From Lepas anatifera (lineage: Eukaryota > Arthropoda > Thecostraca > Lepadidae), in NCBI GenBank assembly GCA_034440635.1, contig JAOTON010001597.1, forward strand, positions 1,488,001 through 1,552,000: a stretch of 64,000 nucleotides of DNA, read 5' to 3'. Below, piece after piece: positions 18,373 through 29,379 of this stretch. The first letter of the stretch is position 1. The number at the start of each line of letters is the position of its first letter. The notes beneath the pieces are model-generated. The model searched no databases. It saw only the letters and a program-made list of their open reading frames with translations, and was not told the DNA's origin. The translations under genes were made by a program, and so were the position numbers.

Positions 18373-19880
18373 GCTGACGGTCTAGATTATCCACGCGCTA
18401 TGACTTGCCGGTATTCCCTACGTCAGTCGGTGACCCCAGCCAGCAAGTGCACTCGCACAACAGAAATCACCCAAGTAAGGCTGTCACCGCAAATGAAAGG
18501 GGTGGGACACGCATTATATTTAGTACAGAAAGATGCAATGCCTCATATTTACGCCGACCACTAATCACTACAGGTAGTGTTCCCCGAGCATCATTTCTCA
18601 GTGCCGGGTAAGGGTTATATGTTGTGGCATTGTGACACCGCCTCCTATCCACGACAGATCTCCACTCTCCACGAACAATGGCCGCTGTGTAGTACCTTAG
18701 GCAAGGGTCTCACAGACCACGACCATGAGAGCACGATGAGTATCGAGAATGCTGCAACACCATCCGCCACAGGAACATCTCTTGAGCTCGCCATGCCCAT
18801 GGAGCCGAGACTCACGCCTCCAAAAGGCACAAAAAAGGTCCTCAGGCTAGGTCCTGCAATGGTTTAGGGTACCGGATATTTCACTGTGAAACGCTTGTAG
18901 TAGTCATCATCCAGGGATGTGCACCCTATCATTACAGAGAAAAGGGCAGAAGCCGACAAGCAGTGCCAAACACCAATGTGCATTGAACAATCTCAACGAG
19001 AACGCCCAAAGTTCACCGCACAAGAGAGGGCTGCAGGAACCCGACACTCCAGCGTTTAAACGCCACCTTTATAGTGTTATAGCTTATCATTTCTCTAGCC
19101 GAGTATACAGACTTCCTCATCGCTGCTCCGACATCCAATTCCGAATATTATTGAAACTGCCGGTTAGGTACCCTGGGCAGATTATCAGTATAGAGAATAG
19201 CTGACTGGCTAGCTTATCCATGCGTTTATGAATTTCCGGTATCCGGCCTGGCAGTCGGTCGGCCCAAGCCAGCGAGTGCTCTCACACAATATGGGACGTC
19301 ACCCAGGAAAGGTGCCACCGCAAATAAGGACTGGGACGCGCATGAGGTCAAGTGCAGAAAGGTGCGTTGCCCAATATCCACGACGTCGAACATTCACCAC
19401 AGGCACCGTCCGCTGTGTATCCTTTCTCAGTGCCAGGTAAGGGTCACAGGTTGTGACATTGTGACATCGCCCATCAACGACGGCCCTCCATTCACCACGA
19501 GTAATGGCCACCGTGCAGCATTTCAGGTAAGGGTCTCACAGACTGTGACTATGAAAGCATCAATGTAAGATAACAATAAAAGATGAAAGCTGACTGGCTA
19601 GATTGTCCATGCGTTTATGACTTGCCGGTACTCCGCATGTCAGTCGGTCGGGTCAAAGCCGGCGAGTACCCTCGCACAAAATGGAACGTCATCCAGCTAA
19701 AGGTGTCACAGCAAACAAGGGCTGGACGCACAAGTACAGAACATGTGCTGCCTCATATCAACGACGGTCACCATTCGCTATAGGCAATGTCCGCTGTGGA
19801 TCACCTCATGTAAGTGCTAGGTAAGGATGTCATAGGTAGTGACTTTGTAGACTTCGGTGAATCACGGACACCAGAAGTCC
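18373..19880. repeat. Diverged tandem repeat, unit about 385 bp
   Basis: Three related copies start at about 18373, 19201 and 19590, each opening with a CTGACKGKCTAGMTTRTCCA-like sequence, then a CGCGTTTATGACTTGCCGGT-like segment and an AGTCGGTCG segment. The second halves also match (CAGTGCCAGGTAAGGGTCAC and variants at 18600 and 19430). The first two starts are separated by about 830 bp, so that interval probably contains one degraded unit. No coding support. Confidence 0.75.
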
Positions 19881-20216
19881 GGAAGGCCAGGGGATACAGA
19901 AGCCGCCCTCGAAAACTCGTAATGCTCATGACGCCAAGGCGCGTCTCTCAATGAGAAGATAGGCTCATTAAGTCTAAGTCCCTCAGTGACTTAGGGCATC
20001 AGTGTTTCAAATTGTGTGGCATCTGCATCAGTCATCCTCCCGGGTGGGCAACAATATTACAGACAAAAATCAAGGAGAGGGCGACAGCCGGATAGGGAAT
20101 GCATCAACATCACGTGTATCGACTAAATTCACCGAGAAGTATCCTGCGTTTTCCGCCCGTGGGAGGGCTGTAGGCGCCACTATGTTGTGAAGTTGTGAAG
20201 GACAAATACACACCCA

Positions 20217-20256
20217 GAGCCAGTGTCACACGGAAGATGAGGTGTGACACTGGCTC
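20217..20256. repeat. Perfect 15-bp hairpin
   Basis: GAGCCAGTGTCACAC at 20217-20231, a 10-nt loop, then the exact reverse complement at 20242-20256. Function unknown. Confidence 0.85.
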
Positions 20257-20659
20257 ACATCAGCCCCGCCCGTGTGATGAGGAGCGGCAAGGACAGTCAT
20301 GGCCGTTGCTCATCATATCCATAAGTAGCAATCTATGCATAGACCTAGGAGTCACAGATGACCAGAGAAACATCAGCGTTGGGCTGCAAGAGCGGTGATA
20401 CCAGAGCATGTTTAGCACAAGAAGGACAATGGTCAACGGTCATCCGTTTAGCGCGGATATCCATTGTAGCTTCACCGGACACGCCCCCCGCCCCTTGGCA
20501 TAAAGAATTCCATATTACCACTGAGAACAACATCATGAAACAATAGGTTATGGACGATACGAGATGCAGAACAGCAGCTACCATCCACCACCAGCATGCA
20601 GATCGGCAACAGCTTCAGCATGCCCAATAAGCGATAGTCAAGATCATAACAGTCGGAGA

Positions 20660-20926
20660 ACAGTGGATATTGTTCTAAGATTGGAGATATAAAGGTTGAA
20701 TGTGGTCATTGTGAATAGTCCTAAAAATAACCGTCTTACATTCATACTATATATTAAAGAGAAAGGCCAAGATAATAAACAATATTTCGAATACGATTCT
20801 TTGTCAAGTTTTGAAACTTGACAAAGAATCGTATTCGAAATATTGTTTATTATCTTGGCCTTTTCTCTTTAATATATAGTATGAATGTAAGACGGTTATT
20901 TTTAGGACTATTCACAGTGGATATTG
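20660..20926. repeat. Near-perfect 205-nt palindrome flanked by a 13-bp direct repeat
   Basis: The arms run 20711-20812 and 20813-20915 with one single-base indel (in GAGAAAGGCC) and essentially no loop. Direct copies of ACAGTGGATATTG lie at 20660-20672 and 20914-20926. The left copy is about 38 bp from the palindrome and the right copy overlaps its end by a base or two. Confidence 0.85.
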
Positions 20927-22925
20927 GCCCAAGAAACCATCCCGATTTATCTAGGCATAGTAGCACTGACCGCCAGTGAAGCCCCCAAAAACAGACGCGT
21001 GCCGTCAAATGACACAACAGAAGATAGTCGTGAAGTACACAGTACAGCGTCCCTGGATCCCCCCTCCCCACCCGGCACACCCCCGGGACAAGAACGGTAG
21101 ACAGAACCCTATATCGCTCCGCAGTCAATTTCCTCAGCCCATGGTCGAGTTTGGAGACGCTTATCGACTCCGCGGCCGCAGACTTCACCCCGTCCAGCTG
21201 TCCATGTTTCCAGTGTGCTGCCCCAGCACATGATTCGTCACAACGCTATTCAACGGAGCACCATGATAATTAACGCCACGGAAGAGAAAGCAACATTCGT
21301 AGGACCTAGATGGCCGCCGGCAGGTCGTGTACGAAGTGAAGGTTTCACCCATGCATACGCTTATTGACACCGGAGTCATCATCTGCGGTAGTCGGGTGAA
21401 AATGAAGGATCTGGTAACCACGGGCAGCGTTTCCAGGGCTAGCGGCACCACGGGAAAGCAGGCTTCGTCATAGGACGTCGAAAACCTGCGGATGGGCCTC
21501 CACCGTGTCGCGCTTGAGGCCGGAGTCACGAGTGAAAGATCGTTCGCACATCCATCTCACATCAGCACATATATGTAGTACCACCAGGCATCTGCCCACG
21601 GAGTGTCCACGAACCAAGAGCGATCCGCAACTCGGAGTATCAAATGTCGCATCCAGCGTAGCATCAGACGTCGGATCAGGCGCGGCATCAGATGTCACAT
21701 GATGCAGCATCAGACGCCACAAGATGCAGCACCAGATGTTAGAATATCACAGCAAGAAACCACCGTTACGTTGAGAGCCAGCGGACAGCAGCAAGCTTAG
21801 ACGGCACTGCTCACGCGCCCACTTCAAAGCCGGGGCACCATCCCCGGAGACACCAGTTGCCTCATTCAGAAAAGCGCCTCCACCAGCAGTATCCTCAGCC
21901 TCCGTGTGATAGCTGCAGTCGTCGTCGCCACCCTCACTCATTTCGCACGCTGGAGAAATAGAGCAGTCCTCCGTCCAGTTGTACCCGAGTACTTCTGAAG
22001 GATTGGTCGCTGAGGAGCCCAGTCGACTCACTCCTGAAATCATGCCGATGTGTTGCAACACACGTAGCTCCATTTCCACTTGTACAGCACTGGGTCATGT
22101 CCAGCAGCAGGCCCACCGACATTCACATCACTCAGTCCTCGTGTCACTTCCAACTGCTCTGCCATCCCTACATCTGTCTATGCCATAATTTGAGTTGATC
22201 ATAGTGCCACCTCAAGGAAGGAGGTTGGGCGCGCTACATGCATCGGAAAGGTGGGGTCGATGATAAGTTTAGGAATGAAATACCCGAAATGGACAGGGAT
22301 CGGTTAAGGCAAGACACCTTGTCATTGCTCCCTGCCACCTATTTCGATAGACATGAGAGCCCACAGCATATACCACGGTGGGGAAGAGGGCAAAAAGTGC
22401 ACTCAACATGGGCAACACAAGTACACACAGCAGACGACACAACACTTATCAGATACGCACAGCTACAGAACACACAGGGACAGTACAACCACACATCCCC
22501 CTCAGAGGAAAGAAAAAGAAAAGACGGAGCAATGAGCCAATTTGTAGTTTTGAATCAAATCAAATGGCATCACGCCCCATCACCATGGGGAGCCCCACAT
22601 TTCCCACTCCACCTCATCCTCGTCGACGGGACAACTGATGCAAGGCACCAGTCACAGTTTTGGTGCCCACCCCTCGCCATCGGACCACAGTGTGCCCGGC
22701 GGCGCAGGGGACGGACACGCCATCAGGGCCGGAGCACCCGCCAGCAACAAACCCCACATGCCCACACAAGGTCCAACGAACCACCAGCAGTAGGCCCAAG
22801 CGCCTCTCTCCTCATAAATGCTATGAATAACGTTTAGGAGGTCTTCATCATCCCCAAACGACCCCCGCCCCACACACCACCACGTCCATGGTTCCATCCA
22901 AGGAGAATCACGAGGGGAGTATTTT
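20927..22925. other. Unassigned 2-kb stretch
   Basis: The longest plus-strand frame (22238-22837, 199 codons) has no recognisable domain and no credible splice context. A short patch at 21650-21740 repeats GCATCAGATGTC-like words. No transposon termini seen. Confidence 0.4.
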
Positions 22926-22955
22926 TAATTAGAAATTTGAATACACATTTAAAGG

Positions 22956-23405
22956 TTAGTAAGTTTCTAAGAATATTTTCTTCATAACCTTTTTGAACAT
23001 GTATTTTGATCTTGGTATATCAGCTATGTTTGAAATTGTTGAGGCTAATATTTGATTCCAGGTCTTGGGGCAAGATATGGAGAAAACAAATGTTCGATAT
23101 AATGTTTCAGCTCTTGGCTCCTCAAAGTGAGTCTGAATTCTAGAATTTCTGTTTGAGCCCAGAAAGCGGAAATATACTGCGAAGGTCTCAGGCAATTGTC
23201 CAGTTAGAAAATTATGTAGGATCAGAAGTTTCTGCTGCTTGATTAAATCAGTAAATTTCAAGAGGTTGAGTCTTTTGAATAGTGGGGAGGATGACGCTCT
23301 ATGATGGCTGTTTGATACCATTCTTACTATTCTTTTCTGCAAATTTACTAACTTAGTGAGGTGATTATTATAGTTTGAGGCCCAAACAAATCCACAGTAC
23401 CCTAA
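22956..23405 (-). pseudogene. 5'-truncated CR1/L2-like non-LTR retrotransposon, RT C-terminal tail
   Basis: The minus frame reads LGYCGFVWASNYNNHLTKLV, LQKRIVRMV, SSPLFKRLNLLKFTDLI, and ends SKYMFKKVMKKIFLETY. This is the C-terminal region downstream of the RT domain seen in the elements at 40.2 and 47.7 kb. The RT active site is absent because the copy is 5'-truncated at about 23405. Ends at a stop at 22956. Confidence 0.8.
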
Positions 23406-23529
23406 GGGCCTGTTCCAGCGCCTCCGCAAACCTGCTCCAACCTCCACAAAGCTTCTCCAACTTCCTCTCGCCCGGTCCAGCGCCTCCTTAAACTTCCTCA
23501 AAGCTCCCCAAAGCTCATCTCAAATCTAA

Positions 23530-24070
23530 TCCAACCTCCTCTCAAACGAAAGGTGGTTTTTAAGAGGAGATTGGAGGAGCTCAATTGTGGCGCACAAATT
23601 TCAATTGAGAAACTAAAATAAGTAATCTGTAAGTAAAATAATATGTAAGAAAGTAATCTGTAAGAAAGTAAAATAAATAATCTATTGCCTCTCATCTGAT
23701 TATGCCCCGCTCTCCGATGTCTATCACTGACCACACAGATAATGTTTGAGTTCAATGTCTTCCTTCCAATATGAATCAGTCCAGCTCTCCCTGACTGCTC
23801 TGCCTTAGGTATATCCCCTGTTGTCCAACTGTGCAGCTGTTACAATTTGTTATCATTGTAATCACTGTTCTTGGTTGCATTGCTGTTTAATATAAACATC
23901 TTGTCCGTATTTGGTGGGTCTACTTGGTGTTTCCCATTACCTTTTGTCTTGAGCCCTCTGTAGCTGTACTTACCTTAGGTTGTAATCCTTACTACCGCAT
24001 GTCACTTAACCCCATGGATAACAGATCACTACCCAAGATTTAAACCTTGCTACTCCAGTGCTGACCAACA
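23530..24070. other. Unassigned AT-rich sequence
   Basis: No gene seen. A short tandem AAGTAATCTGT motif occurs at about 23615-23685. Confidence 0.4.
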
Positions 24071-24071
24071 G

Positions 24072-24262
24072 AGTTGTGCGACTCGCGAGTCAGAGTTGGA
24101 GTTTAACTCAAATTCCGACTCATTCGACTCTGAGTTGAGTTGAGTTGAGTTGAAAAAAATTAGACAAGTGAGTTGAGTTGAGTCGGTTCACAACACATCA
24201 ATGAGTTGAGTTGAGTTGAGTCGTGAAGACAGCGAGTCAAATGAGTTGACGAAAAAAGTTGG
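24072..24262. repeat. Degenerate (TTGAG)n microsatellite
   Basis: Repeated TTGAG/GAGTT words with interruptions (GAGTCG, GACTC) over about 190 bp, directly beyond the 3' tail of the retrotransposon copy at 24.28-26.04 kb. Confidence 0.75.
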
Positions 24263-24277
24263 CTCAACAGGTAAACA

Positions 24278-26040
24278 TGTTCTGATCTGATCTGATCTAA
24301 ACTTTCGGATTATTTGGAGGCCACTAGGCCTGTTGGCTCCGGTCTCCCACAAGCTCATTGTATATGGGACCTAGCTCAGTCTTACTCAGGGACTTTTCCT
24401 GAGAAGAAGGGAAGACTGGCCAATTACTGCCAGTAGAAAGGTGAAGGAGGACTACTCCGGGCACTCTGGGACATCATACATGATAGGGGCCCAGAAGACG
24501 TCGAGCTTGGCCTTAAACTGGTCAACGGTGTTGACACTCACCACCGAGTAAGGCAGGGCGTTCCAGTCATTGACTATACGAACCCCGAAAAACGTGCGAC
24601 GCTGTCTCGAAACTGCAGTAGGTTTCAACAGCTTCCATGGGTGTCCACGAGTGCGAGAGCCTCTATCCAAGAGGAAAAACTGGGAACACCTCTGATCTAT
24701 AAGCCCATGAAGTAGCTGGAAGACCCTAACCATATCCCCTCGACGACGCCGGTAGTAGAGCGAGGGAAGCCTCAAGGCACGCAAGCGCTCGGGGTAAGAT
24801 AAACCTCTCAATGAGCTGATCATGCGAGTGGCCCGACGCTGGACCCTCTCGACAAGCATCTGATCGGAGCGATTAAAGGGCCCCCAGCATACATTACCAT
24901 ATTCTAGCAATGGACGGACAAGCGTCTTGAACAGAAGAGGTAAAGTAAAGGTATCGATGTTGGCAAACGACTTCTTGATGACTCCCAATACTCTGTTTGC
25001 TTTGGAGACAGAAGTCGCTGCCTGCTGCCGGAACTTGAGATCCCTATCCATAATGACACCTAGGTCTCTTTCAGTGTCCGTTGCATTCAGTGTGGTGCCG
25101 CTCATCTGATATCTGTGACGAATGATGTTGCTCCTGATGTGCAAGACAACACATTTCTCTCTATTGAAAGGCATCTGCCATGTAGATGACCAGGACTGTA
25201 CTCGGTCGATGCCTGACTGGAGGGAATCTACTGAGGAGTTTTGGTCCACTTTGGCATAAAGTTTGGTGTCATCGGCGAATATCTTGATGTATGATCGGAC
25301 AGAGTCAGGCAGGTCGTTAATGAACAGTAAGAATAGCAGGGGACCAAGCACAGAGCCCTGCGGCACTCCACTGACAACCTTGCTCCACTCAGAGGTTGAT
25401 CCCTCGACGACTACCCGCTGTCGACGATCCGACAAAAACGACCGAATCCATAGGAGTAATTTACCGCCAACTCCGTAAGCCTCAAGCTTTCTCAAGAGGC
25501 GCTCATGAGGGACAGCATCAAACGCCTTCCTAAAATCAAGGTAGACTGCATCAACAGGTGAGCTATCCTCTAGAATTTGTGTCCAATCGTTAAGTGTTTC
25601 CAGCAGTTGGGAATCACATGATCGTTTGGGGCGAAACCCATGTTGGTGTATTGACAAGAGACCACTTCTGTTTAGGTGATCAAAGAGTCTGTCTTTCACC
25701 AGGGATTCTAGAATCTTGCAGGCTACCGACGTCAAACTCACAGGACGGTAGTTGTTGGGGTTATGTTTGTCTCCCTTTTTGTAGATAGGCACAACAGATG
25801 CAAGCTTCCAATCCCTCGGAATTGTACCAGTATCAAGTGACTTCCGGTACAACAGTGAGAGGGGGACACATAGGGATTCTGCAGCATCATGAAGTATGCG
25901 GGGGTGAAGCAGATCAGGCCCTGGGGAGCTAGTGATCCTGAGAGAGGTCAGTTTGGAAAAGACGGCCTGACTGGAGATGGGGATGTCTTCAAGTAGTGGG
26001 CCAAAGTAACGAGGCGCGAAGGTAGGGACGCTGGGTACCT
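24278..26040 (-). mobile_element. 5'-truncated CR1/L2-like non-LTR retrotransposon
   Basis: Minus-strand copy holding the RT domain and 3' UTR and ending in a (GATCA)n tail (24281-24298). The frame opens at about 26040 and runs to a stop at 24452 without interruption. The endonuclease half is missing, as is usual for incomplete target-primed reverse transcription. Confidence 0.85.
24452..26040 (-). pseudogene. Reverse transcriptase of the truncated CR1/L2-like element
   Basis: RT motifs appear in order: NNYRPVSLTSVACKILE, GFRPKRSCDSQLL, VYLDFRKAFDAVPHERLL (motif A), VPQGSVLGPLLFLLFINDL (motif B), IKIFADDTKLYAKV (motif C with intact FADD) and RDLGVIMDRDLKF. The RT core is intact over more than 460 residues, so this copy is fairly young, but without endonuclease and promoter it cannot be autonomous. 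The first ATG in frame is at 25852. The homologous frame continues upstream to about 26040 (RITSSPGPDLLHPRILHDAA). Confidence 0.9.
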
Positions 26041-26439
26041 GCTTATCCCCCGCGGCCTCGAGCCGCTGGCGCCGCCTTTGTCCGCCCGGAGCTGCCTCGA
26101 AGTAATGAGTTATTTACTATAATACCGTAATTAATATTTCAACGCTTGCCCCCATCGTAGACGATCAATCCAGGCCACAAATCCGATCGGCCTGGCTATA
26201 CTGGGAGAACGCTGGAGTGACTCCTTGGTCTCGTTTGAGGGGGCTGGCTCCCTATGTGGATGTCTTGGATACATGCGTGGGGTTTGGCTGGGGGTCCCGC
26301 GAGCCGCCGGCGTCGTTGTGTCGCTGCTGGGTGTTTCGGCTTTGGTGTGGCGGTTGTTCCGCGGGGCCCGCTGGCGGGGCCTCTGCGCGTCGGCCCAGCG
26401 GTGTGGCGCTCGTTGCCTCGGCGGAATTTTCTGTGGGAT

Positions 26440-26690
26440 CCGTCCTCTGTTGCGTCTGGCTCGGGCGGCGGCCGTGCCGGTGGTGGCACTGACGATTGGT
26501 TCACGAGACCTCTCGGCTCTGCCACCTGCGGGGCGGCTGCTTGCCCCCACTAGGCGCATTTATGCGGGGAGCGGATCTCACATATCAATGTAGATTGGTG
26601 GCGCCACTCACTCACTCACTCACTCACTGTAGATTGGTGGCGCCCCCTTGTGGTTGCCTGGCCCGGACTGGCTTATGGGGTGGTGACATC
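26440..26690 (+). repeat. Dispersed GC-rich repeat, copy A
   Basis: About 110 bp (from GGCGGCCGTGCCGGTGGTGG to about 26555) is closely similar to the minus strand at about 62885-63000. The shared part includes GACCTCTCGGCTCTGCCACC and TGCGGGGCGGC. It is followed in both by GTGGCGCC-containing sequence. A (CACT)n run lies at 26606-26628. Family unknown. Confidence 0.7.
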
Positions 26691-27046
26691 TATTACGGTT
26701 TTACTGTGCACTTCTCGTCATTCCCTACCAGCTTTGGTGTATGGCTTTTAACGTTGTTTTTAGCATATCATCATCATCATAGTTGGGGTTTAAGGGCGCG
26801 TCGACTGCAGTGGTCATATTGCGCCCATAACTTAGCATATTGCGCACATAGGAGACGTGTAGATACGCAACGAGTAGTAGTAGTCAGTACGGGTTTCTAC
26901 AGGTCAAGTACTAAAACTAAAAGGTAGTGTCGCGTCCTAAAATGTGCTAAATCTCTAATCTCTACATTATAAGATCCAGGCTAGAAATGGACGTTTCACA
27001 TCACGGGACTAGGTCGGCGAATAAATTATATTGAAGTCGATACTTT

Positions 27047-27335
27047 TCAAAAAAGCCACGATACCTGATAACTCAACAGAAGGGGACTGTCCCAAAAGAC
27101 ATTCCAATGATGGAGACCCCCCAAGTGTCGCATTCTTTCGATCTGGTAATCTGGACAATCCACAAGAACATGCCTAACGCTAAGCGGGTCACCGCATCGC
27201 GGGCACTCAGGTCGCTCTCCTCTGCTCAAGAGGTACGAATGGGTGGCGTGGGTGTGACCAATCCGCAGCCTAGAGAGAATAACTTCTTCTCTCCTAGATA
27301 CCAAACTACTCGACTGCCACTCCCCTATCTTAGGC
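27047..27335 (-). pseudogene. C-terminal CCHC segment of the I-type element
   Basis: Reads KPKIGEWQSSSLVSRREEVI and RLRIGHTHATHSYLL, with C-x2-C-x7-H-x4-C in CPRCGDPLSVRHVLVDC. This segment ends the ORF2 protein in I-like elements. It joins the RNase H part in frame when the 1,240-bp insertion and one TTAA are ignored. Confidence 0.85.
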
Positions 27336-28583
27336 TTAACCCTATTTCCGGCAAGGGGGGCTAATATTGCCCCCCTTCAGGTTTTTAGAGAATATCTCCG
27401 AAACGGCTTGCGATAGAACTTTGAAACTTCCTGACTTTTCCTAAAACTAGTACAGGCAGGTTTTCTGAAATTTTCAAGATTATATATTTACCAGGGGCGG
27501 AGCTATGGCTGGGTTTTTGGGGAGGTTCTATCCACAAACCAAGTATTATCGTATGCGATGGTTTTTTTGTAAAAGGAAGCCGTCTCTGCTGATCCTGATA
27601 CCAGTTATATGGTTTTATTATATCATTTTTTATGTGAGATGATAGTGCATTCTCAATTGTCACTATTTGTATTCATCAGGGGCGGTTACAGCAGTTCAAA
27701 ATGGGGGGAATGTTATCAAGAAGGACTAAACGTTAGTAAGTGAGAAGACTGCTTACAGCCGTGTCAGGGCGAATACAATTGGGTATATGAAAATTAAAAA
27801 TAGTTATAACCCAATTCTAGATTACCAGAGGCGTGTCCAGTCACTACACATTTTCAAAATGTATATTCCCAGCCAGTATCACCGCCGCGACTCAATATCG
27901 TTGTATATTGAAAATGTGTTTCCAATCACCCCACCCCCCCCACGACGAGTCCTTGATCCGCCTATGTCACCCCCTTTCCCAGAGCTGCCATGGGAGGGTA
28001 AAATTATCAGAAATTAAATTTCAACTAGTCGAGGGACTAACATACTCATGCATACCATTCGCATATTGTTGGTATGTATTTTACCCCACTGTTTTACCTT
28101 ACTGCATCCGCCCCTGATGAGTTTTTCACTTTTTTTCTCATTTATTTATGTGTCAAAGATGCCAAGCAGTATATGACGGCTTCTAATCCGCGTAACAAAA
28201 ACTTTTTAGGTTGTATATATTTCCCCTCATAGTCCTGGTCCTGGAACTGCCATTGAATTTCGAATTTTTGCGTAACTCGAGTATATGAAAATTTTGGGTC
28301 AATTATTTGTAAATCTGAACTAGTTTTGTGAAAATCGTACAACAGAGACAAGGGTTATGGAAAATCTAAAAAATACACAAAAATGGTATATTTTGCACGA
28401 CCTTCTCCTAAAAAATAAAAATTTTGAAATTTTCTTTTTTCAAAATAAAGTTTAGCAGCAGAGGAATCTATGGCACTTTGAATTTTCAAAATCGGCCGGT
28501 TAGATTACGAGATCTTAGGGGGGCCGATATTGCCCCCCTGCCGGAAATAGGGGTAGCCGGGAGCCTGACGGAAATAGGGTTAA
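27336..28583. mobile_element. Non-autonomous piggyBac-like transposon with TTAA target duplication
   Basis: TTAA occurs at 27336-27339 and 28580-28583. The termini are CCCTATTTCCGGC at the left and, inverted, CCCTATTTCCGTC at the right (12 of 13 match). About 26 bp inside the right end is a second inverted copy of the terminus (GCCGGAAATAGGGG, with the adjoining GGGGGGC), so the right terminus looks duplicated. No transposase is encoded. A TTAA duplication and CCC termini fit the piggyBac superfamily. Confidence 0.85.
27674..28119. repeat. MITE-like block nested in the TTAA transposon
   Basis: Perfect 12-bp inverted termini CATCAGGGGCGG (27674-27685) and CCGCCCCTGATG (28108-28119) enclose about 446 bp with no coding capacity. 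A similar CAGGGGCGG word lies at about 27492, hinting at another relict end. Confidence 0.6.
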
Positions 28584-29240
28584 CCCGTCTGAGCTTGGAG
28601 CCTCTGGCGTCCTCGTCCCATCTCTGCTGCCAATTCTCTAAAACACACTTCTTGACCAGAGCGTAGAGGTCAAAAAATGGGACACGAAGACCAGGGAGAG
28701 CGGCACGCTCTCCAGCAGTCTTTGCAGCTCTGTCAGCTCGCTCGTTTCCAGTGATGCCACAGTGGCTCGGAACAAAGACAATCTCTACACTTTTCCCCTT
28801 CTCCTTTAGGTTGTGCAGCTTGCGTCTTATAAGGGCCAAGAGATAAGATGATGATGCTTTGTAAAAGTAAAAAGACTGCAAAGCCTGCAAAGAGGACAAT
28901 GAGTCGGTAAAAATTGCAGACTTCCTCGCCCTGGACTTAGACACCTGGTCTAAGCAACGAATGATCGCATACAGTTCTGAGGTAAAAACAGATGATTCGC
29001 GAAGTATACTGAAGCCCTTCTCAACATCGTCACCGACGAATGCACATCCTACGCCGCTATCACTCTTAGAGCCGTCCGTATAGAAACGGGTATGATTTTC
29101 AAATGATTCAGAGCAGAATTCCAGAAACAGCTGACATGCTGCTTCAGGGGGTACATTTTTGCAAAGTTCAAGTAAATCTGTATTTGTGTGAACTGCTGAG
29201 ATGCGCCATGGTTCGACATCGAGTGTCTAATACGGTTCTA
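28584..29240 (-). pseudogene. RNase H domain of the I-type element, split by a transposon
   Basis: Same frame as the RT. Shows FYTDGSKSDSGVGCAFVGD, SELYAIIRCL, AIFTDSLSSLQALQ and VPSHCGITGNERADRAAK, covering the D, E, D and H/D active-site positions. The protein continues to SKLRRV, where the TTAA of the inserted transposon begins (28580-28583), and resumes across the insertion at 27335. Confidence 0.85.
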
Positions 29241-29379
29241 CGAGCCTTGTGTTAATATCTGCTTCCGTCAGCCAGGTACGAACTCTGACCCCAGGATGGC
29301 GGTATGCTAAGCGCGAGCCATCGTCAATCTGGCGGAGGTGGGCGTCCGCAAAAAAGGTTTGATATGTGGGATGTGCTGG

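Noticed and set aside
22238..22837. 199-codon plus-strand frame
   Set aside because: No domain, low-complexity C-terminus and no supporting splice or regulatory context.
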